Counted from the first letter of the stretch, positions 1 to 8,964 are shown. The stretch is 64,000 bases of DNA from Woeseiaceae bacterium (GCA_030065985.1 JASJCM010000001.1:16058-80057); one strand, 5' to 3'. Notes: a model not told the origin generated them from the sequence alone. Made by a program: numbers and translations.

Positions 1-473
1 CGACGGCCACCATCCGCTACTGCGACGCCAAAATCGGAAAGGTATGGAGCGCCGTTGTAATCAAGCAGGACGTTCGCTGCTTTCAGGTCGCGGTGCACGA
101 CGCCTTTGCCGTGTACATAGCGTAACGCGTCAACGATCAATCCGATCGGGCGCAGAATATCCTCGAGACTTGCTCCGGACAGCGCGCCAAGATCGGGACC
201 ATCGACATGCTGCATGCTATAGAACGCAAGATCCTTGTCCTCGTGAAACTCGAACACGCGCAGGATGTGCGCATGCATCAGTCGGAGATTCGCTTGCCAC
301 TCATCGCGCAGTCGCGCGGTCTTGCTTGCGGATGCCGAAACGACCTTTAGCGCAACGCGTGCGCTCGTCATTCGATCGCGGGCCAGCCAGGTCTCGGCCT
401 CACCGCCCCTGCCGAGCTGCCGCTCCAGTGTGTACCGCTCGGCGAGCCGGGTCCCTTTGGTGAGGTCTGGCAT
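1..473 (-). CDS. Ser/Thr protein kinase (Hanks type), C-terminus outside the window
   Basis: About 157 residues of a eukaryotic-like kinase are visible from an ATG start; the rest lies beyond base 1. The reading frame shows a glycine-rich loop (GRGGEAETW), the ATP-anchoring lysine in VALKV, the catalytic loop HRDLKAANVLL and the DFG of the activation segment, so the visible half is intact and predicted active. It would phosphorylate Ser/Thr on unknown targets in the cytoplasm. It starts 9 bases after the stop of the 413-aa lipoprotein gene and is the last visible member of a same-strand run with a PP2C phosphatase and a second kinase. What follows the kinase domain (membrane segment, sensor repeats) cannot be seen. 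Confidence 0.9.
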   Translation of the reverse strand, partial: MPDLTKGTRLAERYTLERQLGRGGEAETWLARDRMTSARVALKVVSASASKTARLRDEWQANLRLMHAHILRVFEFHEDKDLAFYSMQHVDGPDLGALSGASLEDILRPIGLIVDALRYVHGKGVVHRDLKAANVLLDYNGAPYLSDFGVAVADGGR

Positions 474-482
474 GACGTGCAA

Positions 483-1724
483 CTAATTGGTTGATGCGTT
501 CTCGGTTGTGCGAGACGGCGCACCAACTTCGATCGACTGGGAGAAACCGGTTTCGGCCTGGTAGATCTCCTTGAGTAAGCGGCGCCAGCCTTCGTACTGC
601 GCCTCGGCCGTTCCGGTCAGCCGTCGTTCCTGGCCCTCGACCGAAACGACCATCGGAGCCGCCTGCGCCCCGAACGACTGCGACAGCTCGGCGATCGTAT
701 TGAGATGCTCATCGGCCGCGTTGATGCGACGCACGCCAGCGACGATGCGGTTGAAGCCTTCGCTGATGCCGATGTTCTGCAGCGCGCGGTTCGTGCGACG
801 CGTTCGACTGCTGCTCGAGTTGTTTGTATCGACCGCGAGCGAACCGGCCAGTACGACCACGCCGACCAGTGCCTGCATCTGCGCCGAGCGCTTCACCTGC
901 CGGTAGTTAACCAGCTCCTCGCGAGAAGTCTTGCGCCAGTTGCGGTAAGGAATCGCGATGCCGTAATAGAAGTTGGCGTAGTGCTCGTTTAACGTGTCCA
1001 CGACGAGCCGGTCCCGCTCACGAATCTGCCGCAACCGGGCGACCGTCGGGTCGTTCTCAGCCGGCAATCGCTGAATGTTGATAATCCCGTCCTCGTCCTG
1101 CGACAGGTGCTGCCCGTAGGCAAGCGGTGACATATCCGCAAAGAACTTCAGCTCGGAAATCTGGCGGGTCTGTTGCAGTGCTTTGGGCGGCATCTGGGCC
1201 GCGAAAGCGTGCAGGTCGTTAGCGATGTCGTTAAACACCTTCTGGTACGGATCGAGTCGTCGGTCGCGGCGGTCGGAATACGACGTGATGCCGGTCTGGG
1301 TCTCGTAGGTCTTGTCGTACCAGTGCCGGCCGGCGGCATCGTCGACTGTGACGGTAACCTCGACAAATTCGCCGTCAGAGCGTTCGATGCTTCCCGAAAT
1401 GACGAGATCGGTAAACGCTTCGCGCGACGGAATCACGCGCACGGCGCCCCAGTGGCCTGTGCCCTGCAGCGTCGTCTTCAGGTGATAAGCGAGATACTTG
1501 GTCTCGGCGAGCCGTATTTCCTCATGCACGCCGGTTTTGCGGGGATCGTTGTTGTCGCGCATGCCGTGCGCGAATTCCACAATGCCGACGTCCAGCAGCG
1601 CCGCCTCGTCGATTTGAGTCCGTGCAACGACGAGCTCCGTCTCCTCGGCGACGATGACTTCATTAACCGTACAGCCGGTGCCCAGCAGGCACAGCGCCAG
1701 GAGTAGCAGCGAAAACCTCAGCAT
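483..1724 (-). CDS. Predicted lipoprotein of unknown function (413 aa)
   Basis: The N-terminus is a short hydrophobic signal ending in a lipobox (LGTGC, Cys at about residue 18), so the product should be a membrane-anchored lipoprotein. Residues about 45-180 are a mixed alpha/beta region with a stretch like DLVISGSIERSDGEFVEVTV, reminiscent of envelope proteins that compute a beta-rich fold, but I cannot assign a family. A hydrophobic segment (MQALVGVVVLAGSLAV) at about residue 285 is followed by a serine/arginine-rich stretch. The gene sits 18 bases after the glycine-rich lipoprotein gene and just before a kinase gene, so it probably belongs to the same transcription unit and may be an envelope partner of the kinases. 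Confidence 0.75.
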   Translation of the reverse strand: MLRFSLLLLALCLLGTGCTVNEVIVAEETELVVARTQIDEAALLDVGIVEFAHGMRDNNDPRKTGVHEEIRLAETKYLAYHLKTTLQGTGHWGAVRVIPSREAFTDLVISGSIERSDGEFVEVTVTVDDAAGRHWYDKTYETQTGITSYSDRRDRRLDPYQKVFNDIANDLHAFAAQMPPKALQQTRQISELKFFADMSPLAYGQHLSQDEDGIINIQRLPAENDPTVARLRQIRERDRLVVDTLNEHYANFYYGIAIPYRNWRKTSREELVNYRQVKRSAQMQALVGVVVLAGSLAVDTNNSSSSRTRRTNRALQNIGISEGFNRIVAGVRRINAADEHLNTIAELSQSFGAQAAPMVVSVEGQERRLTGTAEAQYEGWRRLLKEIYQAETGFSQSIEVGAPSRTTENASTN

Positions 1725-1742
1725 GGTGCGGGACAGATCTCC

Positions 1743-2756
1743 TTACATTCCCTTGTACTTGCGGTACTCCTCCCAGAGGCGTTCACGCAGTTCGGGGTCT
1801 TCCTCTGACAACGCGGCTTCACGCAGCTGCTTGGCAACGATGTCATCGTCAATGATCGCTTCGATGTCGTCAGGTGTACGTTCGGCAACTTCCTGCGGAT
1901 CCAGGGAACCCGCCCCCTCGCGCGCACCGACGCCACCAGCCGAGTCACCTCCGCCGCCACCGCCGCCACCGCCGGATGCGCCGCCCATGGCACCGGCTGC
2001 CTGCTCACCAAGACTGATAGAACCGCCGCGATTGCCGCCGGATCCTGTATCGAAGCCTTCCGTGTTGCGGGTCGTCGACGAGATTTCGCGCTGCTCTTCG
2101 CCAAGCGCTTCGTCAAAGTCACCCATGGACTTGTCCAGCTCCTTGCCGAGCTCGTCTGCCCGTTCCTGATCGCCGCCCGGGAACTGGCCGACTCCGCCGG
2201 CACCACCGGCGCCGCCGCTGCTGCCGTCGCAACCACCAAGGCCGCCGCCGAATCCGCCGCCGGAGATTCCGCCGTCATTGCAATCGCTCGATCCTGTCTG
2301 GACGCTGCCCATGCCGTCAGAACCGCCCATCGAGCCGCCGCCCATCGAACCTCCGCCCGAGGAGCCGCCGCCCATCGAACCACCGCCGGAGGAGCCGCCG
2401 CCCATTGAGCCACCGCCCATTGAGCCACCGCCCATTGAGCCACCGCCCATGGAACCGCCGCCCATGGAACCGCCGCCCATCGAGCCTCCGCCCATCGAGC
2501 CTCCGCCAGACGAGCCGCCACCGGATGAGCCACCCGGCATTCCGCCGCCGGACGATCCGCCACCGCCCATGCCGCCACCCGACGAACCGCCGCCCGGCAA
2601 CTGGACGCCACCGCCCATGCCGCCGCCCATGCCGCCGCCGCCAACACCGATAGACGTTGAACAGCCGGCGAGTATCAGGCCTGTGCAGGCGATCGCGACG
2701 CAGCTACGCACTGCGCGAGCGAGTTTGGGATTCCTGAGGGTATGCTGGTTCATCAA
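1743..2756 (-). CDS. Glycine-rich repeat lipoprotein (337 aa)
   Basis: A basic start, hydrophobic stretch and lipobox (LILAGC, Cys about residue 31) indicate a lipoprotein. The next roughly 170 residues are low complexity, dominated by the five-residue unit GGGSM/GGGSS with GGMGG variants, encoded by a near-perfect 15-bp tandem repeat. The C-terminal third is acidic and helical (a stretch after EELGKEL-like residues, then RTPDDIEAIIDDDIVAKQLREAA) and could be a binding or assembly domain. Such a flexible, extended region suggests a surface or periplasmic linker. Other frames across the repeat are also open and give Ala/Trp-rich or Pro-rich translations; only this frame has a signal peptide and a sensible C-terminal domain. 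Function unknown. Confidence 0.75.
   Translation of the reverse strand: MMNQHTLRNPKLARAVRSCVAIACTGLILAGCSTSIGVGGGGMGGGMGGGVQLPGGGSSGGGMGGGGSSGGGMPGGSSGGGSSGGGSMGGGSMGGGSMGGGSMGGGSMGGGSMGGGSMGGGSSGGGSMGGGSSGGGSMGGGSMGGSDGMGSVQTGSSDCNDGGISGGGFGGGLGGCDGSSGGAGGAGGVGQFPGGDQERADELGKELDKSMGDFDEALGEEQREISSTTRNTEGFDTGSGGNRGGSISLGEQAAGAMGGASGGGGGGGGGDSAGGVGAREGAGSLDPQEVAERTPDDIEAIIDDDIVAKQLREAALSEEDPELRERLWEEYRKYKGM
2326..2535. repeat. 15-bp in-frame tandem repeat, 14 units
   Basis: Fourteen consecutive 15-bp units with consensus close to cccatYgagccDccg follow one another without a break. Several neighbours are identical (three copies from 2401, two from 2446, two from 2476), the rest differ by one to four bases. 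On the minus strand each unit codes for five residues (GGGSM or GGGSS). Looser versions continue to about 2650. The unit length keeps the frame, so copy-number change would lengthen or shorten the lipoprotein without breaking it. Confidence 0.9.
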
Positions 2757-2787
2757 TTCTCTCCCGAATCCTTACCTTGGAACCCTG

Positions 2788-3669
2788 TCAGGGCGCCAAG
2801 TTCCCGTCATTGGGGGGTGTTCCAACGATACCACGTGATCGGCCCGGTTTGCGGAACAGGATCAGCGACAGATCGTCCGGCTTGCTGGGCGTCCCGGCGC
2901 TTCGCCCCGCCATGCGACGCGTTGCAAGTGACATAAGTCCGTCAGCGCCATCAGCGAGCGGGCCTTTGCGAATGCGCTCGATAATCTCGTCGAGATGCAC
3001 GTTATCCGTCAGACCATCGCTCGCCACCAGTACCGTATCGCGCGGGCGCAGTTCGACACCGGCGCCAACGTCAATACGCATATCGCTCGTACCGAGGAAA
3101 TTCGACACGAGATGGCGGTCCTCGTGATGCAGGGCCTCGCGTTCATCCAGGAAGCCGGCTTCGACGGCAAAGCCTGTCGGCGAATGCGCGGTCGTTTGCA
3201 GTTTGATTGCGCCCCGCTGGCCCACCACGAGTGCCTCGGAATCGCCGATCTGGTAGGAACGCGCGACGAGGCCCTCGATCGTGATTACCGTCAGCGTGGT
3301 TGCGGAACCGTTGCCGAGCGCCATGACGGCCTCGTTCGCTGCCTCGATGCCGTTGAGAATCGCCGTGCGCAGCAGCATCGTTTTGTCCATCGCGGTCTGA
3401 AGCGCTGCGGCCAGCCTCGTGACGGCGGTCAGGGATGCCCGCTTGCCGGCGGGCAACCCGCCTGCACCGTCTGCGACAACGAGCACAGCCGCGCCGGGAC
3501 CGTACGGAATCAATGCCGTGGTGTCCTCGTTCTCGGTGGTCTTTCCGGGCTCGCGGCAGGTGCATGCGACGGCCGAGCCGCCCGCGACGTCAACCTCGAT
3601 CCGGTCCGGTGCCACGGCACCATCCAGGATCAGCAGGTCGGACTGTTGGGTCGGTTCGGTGTCGGTCAT
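2788..3669 (-). CDS. PP2C-family protein phosphatase
   Basis: A 293-aa Mn/Mg-dependent Ser/Thr phosphatase of the PPM/PP2C fold. The metal-binding and structural motifs are in the right order: an N-terminal NED in TTENEDTTALI, DGAGG, the SYQIGDSEALV strand, ASDGLTDNV and a terminal PDDLSLILF. It should remove phosphate placed by the neighbouring kinases. The ATG overlaps the upstream kinase stop as ATGA, which argues for translational coupling, and gives a family-sized protein; the frame remains open for a further 277 codons upstream, inside the kinase gene, which I do not take as coding. No signal peptide or membrane segment is visible, so the enzyme is cytoplasmic. Confidence 0.92.
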   Translation of the reverse strand: MTDTEPTQQSDLLILDGAVAPDRIEVDVAGGSAVACTCREPGKTTENEDTTALIPYGPGAAVLVVADGAGGLPAGKRASLTAVTRLAAALQTAMDKTMLLRTAILNGIEAANEAVMALGNGSATTLTVITIEGLVARSYQIGDSEALVVGQRGAIKLQTTAHSPTGFAVEAGFLDEREALHHEDRHLVSNFLGTSDMRIDVGAGVELRPRDTVLVASDGLTDNVHLDEIIERIRKGPLADGADGLMSLATRRMAGRSAGTPSKPDDLSLILFRKPGRSRGIVGTPPNDGNLAP

Positions 3670-4955
3670 TCGCGTCTCACAGGTTCCCTGCACCAGGCAC
3701 AGTAGTTCCAGAACTCGTGCGCAATACCCCAGTTGCAGGCCTTGCAGGAATGGCGGCTGCCGCGGAGCTTCCACGGACGCCGCACCTTCGTGCGGCAGTG
3801 CGGACAATAACGCATGAACGGCATCAGCGGCCCCCGGCAGCGTCTGTTTGCGCACTTGGCGGTATAGCGTTTGTCCGGGTAACGTCGGGTCGTCTCTTCG
3901 ACAAATCCCGGACCGTAGCACCAGGCGCAATAGTCCCAGTCGTTTTTGACACCGCGCTCGCAGCGCGGGCAGTGCGCGGGCATACGCGTATCGCAACCAC
4001 GGGTTGGATTGTCGAATCCGCACCAGGGGCACGCCTGCATACTCTCTGACACGGGTCCTTCGCAGTTGCGGCACTGGTGACGACAGTCCAGCTGCTTGCC
4101 AAACTGGCGCTTGAATTCGCGCCACTGCATCTGGCGCCATGAACTGCCGCGACGCGTGCCGTTCTTTTTTGCCCGCGCACGCTTTTGCTTTCGCGCGTGA
4201 CTGTCGATGCGTTCGAAGTCGGCCTGCATCTGCACGGCGTCGCGATAGCGTCTGGCAGGATCCAGCTGGATTGCCTTGCGCAGAATCTCGATGACTTCGG
4301 GCCGCACCCGTGCCTGCAGTTTGTCGTGGCCAGAGAACGGCCATTCGAACGGCCATTCCGGCAGCTTGCCCGAAAACAGGCGATACAGGACCAGGCCCAT
4401 CGAGAACACATCGGACTGGAACTTCGGCCGTCCCATCGCCTGTTCCGGCGCAATGTAGTCGATCGTGCCGGAGCCGGAGGCCTTCAGCGTGCGCAAACAA
4501 CGCTTTGCGAAACCAAAGTCGGCAAGCTTGAGCTGATTGCCCGGAAACAGGATGAAATTCTCGGGCTTGATGTCGCAGTGAATAATCCGGTGCTCATGCG
4601 CGTGTGCCAGCGCCGCCAGGCCCTGTCCGGCGAGATCGAGCTTGCTCGCCGTCGACGTTCGACGTTCGATGCGGTCCGCCAGCGACTCTTCGCCAAGTTC
4701 CATTGCGATGACGAAATGCTCATCGATATAGCTGGCGTTCAGGACCGACAGGATATTCGGGTGGCGCAGCTTCGTCGCAACGCGTACCTCGTGCAGAATC
4801 TCCTTTTCACCGGTATACGGATCCGTCTTGGGGATCTTGAGTGCGACCTTGATGTTCTGGATCGTATCCTGCGCGCGATACACGTCCGCGAGTGGCCCCG
4901 TCGCGATACGACCAAGAACGCGGTACTTCCCGACCCTCTGGCGCGCCCTCAGCAA
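3666..4955 (-). CDS. Ser/Thr protein kinase with four C-terminal zinc ribbons
   Basis: Residues about 11-265 form a Hanks kinase: VALKIPK carries the ATP lysine, HCDIKPENFILF is the catalytic loop, LADFGFAK the metal-binding DFG, and APEQAMG the APE segment. The catalytic loop has HCD rather than HRD, a known non-RD variant that is usually active without activation-loop phosphorylation. After a very basic linker (about residues 265-290), residues 295-422 hold four successive CxxC...CxxC ribbons (CRNC/CPWC, CPRC/CAWC, CANRRC/CPHC, CKAC/CAWC), an unusual tail for a bacterial kinase. No membrane segment is seen. The only plausible start is a TTG two bases after glpK; no good ribosome binding site is visible there, so the first residues are less certain. 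The stop overlaps the phosphatase ATG. Confidence 0.9.
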   Translation of the reverse strand: MLRARQRVGKYRVLGRIATGPLADVYRAQDTIQNIKVALKIPKTDPYTGEKEILHEVRVATKLRHPNILSVLNASYIDEHFVIAMELGEESLADRIERRTSTASKLDLAGQGLAALAHAHEHRIIHCDIKPENFILFPGNQLKLADFGFAKRCLRTLKASGSGTIDYIAPEQAMGRPKFQSDVFSMGLVLYRLFSGKLPEWPFEWPFSGHDKLQARVRPEVIEILRKAIQLDPARRYRDAVQMQADFERIDSHARKQKRARAKKNGTRRGSSWRQMQWREFKRQFGKQLDCRHQCRNCEGPVSESMQACPWCGFDNPTRGCDTRMPAHCPRCERGVKNDWDYCAWCYGPGFVEETTRRYPDKRYTAKCANRRCRGPLMPFMRYCPHCRTKVRRPWKLRGSRHSCKACNWGIAHEFWNYCAWCREPVRRE

Positions 4956-4957
4956 GG

Positions 4958-6445
4958 TTAATCGTCCGTTCTGACGCGCCGCACGGCGTCGTTCCAGCCC
5001 TCGAGGAGGCGCTCGCGCCGGGCTGCATCCATCGCCGGCTCGAAGACAGCATCACGTTGCCAGAGGTCGCCGAGGTTGCCGAGCGAATCGACGACGCCCG
5101 CCTGGAAACCGGCGAGATAAGCAGCACCGAGCACGGTCGATTCGACATTGTCGGGACGTTCGACGGGTGTATCGAGCACATCGGCAAGGAATTGAAGGAA
5201 CCAGTCGTTAGCTACCATGCCGCCGTCGACGCGTATCACGCTCGGACGCATGCCGTCGTCGCCCATCGCGTTGATCAGATCGCTGGTCTGGAATGCTACT
5301 GACTGCAGCGTTGCCGTCACGATGTCGTCTCGGCCGCTGCCTCGGGTCAGGCCGAGGATCGCGCCGCGCGCGTCCGGATCCCAGTAAGGCGCACCCAGAC
5401 CCGCAAACGCAGGTACCACGTAGACGTCTTCGACAACACCGTTGCGCCTGGCGATAGCCTCCGACTCGGGTGCCGAGTCAATGATGCGCAGTTCGTCACG
5501 CAGCCACTGCATCGCCGACCCTGCGACGAAGACGCTGCCCTCCAGCGCGTAGGTCACCTCGCCGCCGATGCGCATGCCAACGGTTGTCAATAGCTGGTTG
5601 TGCGAGGGCAGTGCCGTATTGCCTGTGTTGGCAACGACGAAACAACCCGTACCGTAAGTGCTTTTCGTCATCCCGGGTTCAAAACCCGCCTGCCCGATCA
5701 GCGCGGACTGCTGGTCGCCCGCGATACCGCAAACGGGCACATCGCCCCCAATGCAGTCCGCACTTGCGATGCCATAGTCCGCCGCGCAGTCGCGGACATC
5801 CGGCAGCAACGAGCGCGGAATACCGAACATCGAGAGGAGCTCGTCGTCCCAGTCCTGGGTATGAATATTGAACAACAGCGTTCGCGAGGCATTGGTCGCA
5901 TCAGTGGCGTGCACGCGACCGCCCGTGAGGCGCCATAGCAGGAAACAGTCGATTGTGCCGAAGGCGAGTTTTCCCGCCTCGGCGCGCGCCCGCACGCCGT
6001 CGACATTGTCGAGAAGCCACGCAACCTTGGTACCCGAGAAATAAGGGTCAAGCTTGAGCCCGGTCTTTTCGGTTACCGGTTTCTCGAGGCCGTCGTCTTT
6101 CTTTGCCTGGCAATAGTCTGCCGTGCGACGGTCCTGCCAGACGATCGCGTTGTAGACCGGCTTACCGGATTCCCGATCCCAGATGACCGTTGTCTCGCGC
6201 TGATTGGTAATGCCGATTGCCGATACGTCGGCGGCGGCCGCGCCGGCTTTTTGCATCGCACCCCGCGTAACGTCAGTGACGCACTTCCAGATTTCTTCAG
6301 GATCGTGCTCGACCCACCCGGGCTGCGGGTATATTTGCGGAAACTCCTGCTGGTCGCTCGCGACGACGTTGGCGTCATGGTCATAAATGACGGTGCGACT
6401 GCTGCTGGTCCCCTGATCGATGGCAAGCAGGAATTTTCCTCTCAT
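4958..6445 (-). CDS. glpK: Glycerol kinase
   Basis: A 495-aa FGGY-family kinase that phosphorylates glycerol to sn-glycerol 3-phosphate using ATP. The N-terminal phosphate-binding segment [15 protein letters not shown], the [14 protein letters not shown] segment, [12 protein letters not shown] and the C-terminal [18 protein letters not shown] are all characteristic of GlpK, and the length is usual. The ATG overlaps the stop of the upstream thioesterase gene as ATGA. No glpF or glpD is adjacent, so the role may be in lipid-derived glycerol recycling rather than in a classical glp operon. Confidence 0.96.
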   Translation of the reverse strand: MRGKFLLAIDQGTSSSRTVIYDHDANVVASDQQEFPQIYPQPGWVEHDPEEIWKCVTDVTRGAMQKAGAAAADVSAIGITNQRETTVIWDRESGKPVYNAIVWQDRRTADYCQAKKDDGLEKPVTEKTGLKLDPYFSGTKVAWLLDNVDGVRARAEAGKLAFGTIDCFLLWRLTGGRVHATDATNASRTLLFNIHTQDWDDELLSMFGIPRSLLPDVRDCAADYGIASADCIGGDVPVCGIAGDQQSALIGQAGFEPGMTKSTYGTGCFVVANTGNTALPSHNQLLTTVGMRIGGEVTYALEGSVFVAGSAMQWLRDELRIIDSAPESEAIARRNGVVEDVYVVPAFAGLGAPYWDPDARGAILGLTRGSGRDDIVTATLQSVAFQTSDLINAMGDDGMRPSVIRVDGGMVANDWFLQFLADVLDTPVERPDNVESTVLGAAYLAGFQAGVVDSLGNLGDLWQRDAVFEPAMDAARRERLLEGWNDAVRRVRTDD

Positions 6446-6942
6446 GATGACTCTTTTCTCACACTGAAAAACGGCGCCTTGACGCGCATCGTTTGCCCTG
6501 CCTCTACGGGCCAGGGTTGATCACCCTGATTGTCCGCGAAGTCTGCGATGCGTGCACGGATTTCTTCAGGCCATGGTGCGACGCGGCGGATGCCCTTGTC
6601 GAAGTGCAGATTCATCCACTCACACGTGGCCGCAAGGAAGCCCTCGGTCGCGTGGTACATGCGCTGGAACTGGTGAATGCGCTTGTCGTCGTACGCGAGG
6701 ATCTGGGATGTGACCACATACGGCGCACCCTCCACGATTTCGCGTTGCCAGGTCACGTGTGATTCGACGGCAATGGTCGAGCTGTCATGCGTCCTGATGT
6801 AATCGTCCGTAAGGCCAAACGTCTGCCAGAGCGCGTCCACGGCCTGATCGAACGCGAGCAGGTAGTAGGCCACGTTCATATGATCGTTGATGTCGATCCA
6901 CTCTGGCAGAACGGTGCCGCGCGCTACTTCGATACCTTGCAT
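6442..6942 (-). CDS. Thioesterase-family protein (hot-dog fold)
   Basis: A 166-aa hot-dog thioesterase of the 4HBT type. The start region has the diagnostic [20 protein letters not shown], in which the Asp and the HMN motif line the active site; FQRMYH and [14 protein letters not shown] continue the fold. The sequence resembles the thioesterases found next to carnitine dehydrogenase (betainyl-CoA thioesterases), though no carnitine genes are here and the substrate is unassigned. I chose the ATG with an AAGGA just upstream; a longer in-frame extension of 22 residues is rich in Arg/Ser and lacks similarity to the family. It lies 19 bases after the acetoacetyl-CoA synthetase gene and overlaps glpK by four bases, so the three are probably co-transcribed. 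Confidence 0.85.
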   Translation of the reverse strand: MQGIEVARGTVLPEWIDINDHMNVAYYLLAFDQAVDALWQTFGLTDDYIRTHDSSTIAVESHVTWQREIVEGAPYVVTSQILAYDDKRIHQFQRMYHATEGFLAATCEWMNLHFDKGIRRVAPWPEEIRARIADFADNQGDQPWPVEAGQTMRVKAPFFSVRKESS

Positions 6943-6961
6943 TTCCTTATCTCGACTCCGA

Positions 6962-8899
6962 TCAATCCGTGGCCAGATCCGCGATATCCGCGAAATACTC
7001 GAGCGCACCGGGATTCGCGAGCGCCTCGGTGTTCTTTACAGGGTCGCCGTGCACGACGGAACGCACCGCAAGTTCGACAATCTTGCCGCTCTTGGTGCGC
7101 GGAATCTCCGGGACCGCGACGACCTTGGCCGGCACGTGGCGCGGCGTCGTGTTCTCGCGAATGACGCTGCGAATACGCGCGCGCAGCGCATCGTCCAGAG
7201 CAACGCCGTCGCGCAGGATGACAAACAGTACGACCCGCACGTCGTCGTTCCAGTTCTGACCTATCGCTATGCTCTCGACGATCTCATCGAGTTTCTCGAC
7301 TTGTCGATAGATTTCGGCTGTACCGATTCGCACGCCGCCCGGATTCAGCACGGCATCGGAGCGGCCGTGAATGACCAGACCGCCGTCTTCGGTCAGTTCG
7401 GCAAAATCGCCGTGCGCCCAGATTCCGGGAAACCGTTCGAAGTAAGCAGCGCGGTAGCGCCCGCCATCCGCGTCATTCCAGAAGCCGACCGGTGCCGATG
7501 GGAACGGTTTCGTGCAGACGAGTTCGCCGTGTTCGCCAACGACGGGCTCCCCGGCGTCGTTCCAGATCTCGACGGCCATGCCCAGGCCACGGCACTGCAG
7601 TTCGCCGCGTCGCACAGGGAGCAGCGGATTGCCCAGGGCAAAACAGCTCAGGATATCGGTGCCGCCGGAAATCGAGGCCAGCTGCAGGTCAGCGCCGATC
7701 GCGTCGTACACATAGTCGTAGCTTTCGGGCGCCAGCGGCGAGCCAGTCGACAGCACGGCCCTGAGCGATGACAGCTCGTAGTCGTCGCCCGGCCGAACGC
7801 CGGCCTTCTCGAGAGCCGAAATGTACTTGGCGCTGGTGCCAAACACGGTGATCTTTTCCGCCTCAGCCATGCGCCATAGCACGTGCCCGTCAGCAAAGAA
7901 CGGCGAACCGTCATAGAGCAGGATCGTTGCGCCCGTCGCGAGTCCGCTTACGAGCCAGTTCCACATCATCCAGCCGCAGGTCGTGAAATAGAACAGCCTG
8001 TCGCTCGCTCCGATGTCCGTGTGCAGGACATGTTCCTTGAGGTGCTGTAACAGCGAACCACCATGCCCGTGCACGATGCACTTCGGCACGCCGGTCGTGC
8101 CGGACGAATACATGATGTAGAGAGGATGATCGAATTCGACGGGCTCGAACGACAATCCCTTGCCCCTGATCGCGAACTCATCCCAGGTTGCCGCATTGTC
8201 GAGCGCGGTGTCGGGCGCGACGTTGGCAGCGAACGGAACAACGACCGCTCGCTCGATACTCGTGACCGCCGCGACAATGCCTGCGATCGTTGCGCGCGTA
8301 TCGCAGATCTTGCCGTTGTAGTAGTAGCCGTTGGCGGCGAACAGCACCTTGGGCTCGATCTGGCCAAAGCGATCGACGACGCCGTTGATGCCGAAATCGG
8401 GAGAGCACGATGACCAGATCGCACCAAGACTCGATGTCGCCAGCATCGCGATGACGGCCTCGGGACAGTTCGGCAGGTAGCCGCCAACGCGATCTCCGCG
8501 CTCGACCCCTTGGGCTCGCAGTCCGGCTGCGACCGCAGCGACTTCGCCACGCAGCGCATCCCGGCTCAGCTCGCGACGAGTGCCGTCCTCTCCGACGAAG
8601 ATAATGGCGGCCTGTTCACCGCTATGGCGTAGCAGGTGCGCCGCAAAATTGAGTTGCGCGCCGCGAAACCATCCCGCCGACATGATGTCTGAGGGATTGG
8701 CGAGAGTCTCGTCGGGCTGTCGGTCAAACCGAACGTCGCAATAATCGACAAGTCGCTCCCAGAACGAAGGTGGGTCCGAGACCGACCAATCGTAGAGCGC
8801 GCTATAGTCTGCGAAACCGGACTGCCGCATGAAATCGTGCATTGCTGAGCGCGTTGCGCGGTCGGAATCGGGCTGCCAGACGATCGGGTTGCGGGGCAT
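6962..8899 (-). CDS. aacS: Acetoacetyl-CoA synthetase
   Basis: A 645-aa member of the ANL adenylate-forming family. The N-terminus (WERLVDYCDVRFD region), YIMYSSGTTGVPKCIVHGHG (the P-loop-like AMP-binding motif), SGGTDILSCFALGNP and the C-terminal RTKSGKIVELAVR with the catalytic lysine match acetoacetate-CoA ligases rather than acetyl-CoA synthetases. The enzyme activates acetoacetate to acetoacetyl-CoA, feeding ketone bodies or polyhydroxybutyrate breakdown products into central metabolism. It heads the minus-strand run aacS-thioesterase-glpK. The next gene upstream is divergent, 65 bases away, leaving room for a small shared promoter region that I could not resolve. Confidence 0.93.
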   Translation of the reverse strand: MPRNPIVWQPDSDRATRSAMHDFMRQSGFADYSALYDWSVSDPPSFWERLVDYCDVRFDRQPDETLANPSDIMSAGWFRGAQLNFAAHLLRHSGEQAAIIFVGEDGTRRELSRDALRGEVAAVAAGLRAQGVERGDRVGGYLPNCPEAVIAMLATSSLGAIWSSCSPDFGINGVVDRFGQIEPKVLFAANGYYYNGKICDTRATIAGIVAAVTSIERAVVVPFAANVAPDTALDNAATWDEFAIRGKGLSFEPVEFDHPLYIMYSSGTTGVPKCIVHGHGGSLLQHLKEHVLHTDIGASDRLFYFTTCGWMMWNWLVSGLATGATILLYDGSPFFADGHVLWRMAEAEKITVFGTSAKYISALEKAGVRPGDDYELSSLRAVLSTGSPLAPESYDYVYDAIGADLQLASISGGTDILSCFALGNPLLPVRRGELQCRGLGMAVEIWNDAGEPVVGEHGELVCTKPFPSAPVGFWNDADGGRYRAAYFERFPGIWAHGDFAELTEDGGLVIHGRSDAVLNPGGVRIGTAEIYRQVEKLDEIVESIAIGQNWNDDVRVVLFVILRDGVALDDALRARIRSVIRENTTPRHVPAKVVAVPEIPRTKSGKIVELAVRSVVHGDPVKNTEALANPGALEYFADIADLATD

Positions 8900-8964
8900 G
8901 GTGCCAGCCAGTATCCATAATTAGCGCCTTGTGTCCATGCCGCGCCGGGAGTAATACTGACGCC

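Noticed and set aside
2326..2535. CRISPR-like regular repeat
   Set aside because: Units are 15 bp with no spacers and are in frame within a coding region.
1718..2647. Ala/Trp-rich minus-strand frame overlapping the Gly-rich lipoprotein
   Set aside because: Same repeat read one base off; no signal peptide or plausible fold.
2278..2838. Plus-strand proline-rich frame (PPIEPP repeats), about 186 aa
   Set aside because: It is the antisense of the Gly-rich repeat, whose 15-bp unit keeps all frames open; it has no start signal and no homologous domain. The minus-strand frame has a lipobox and a real C-terminal domain.
6887..7771. Plus-strand open frame antisense to aacS
   Set aside because: Shadow frame; the minus-strand gene has clear ANL motifs.
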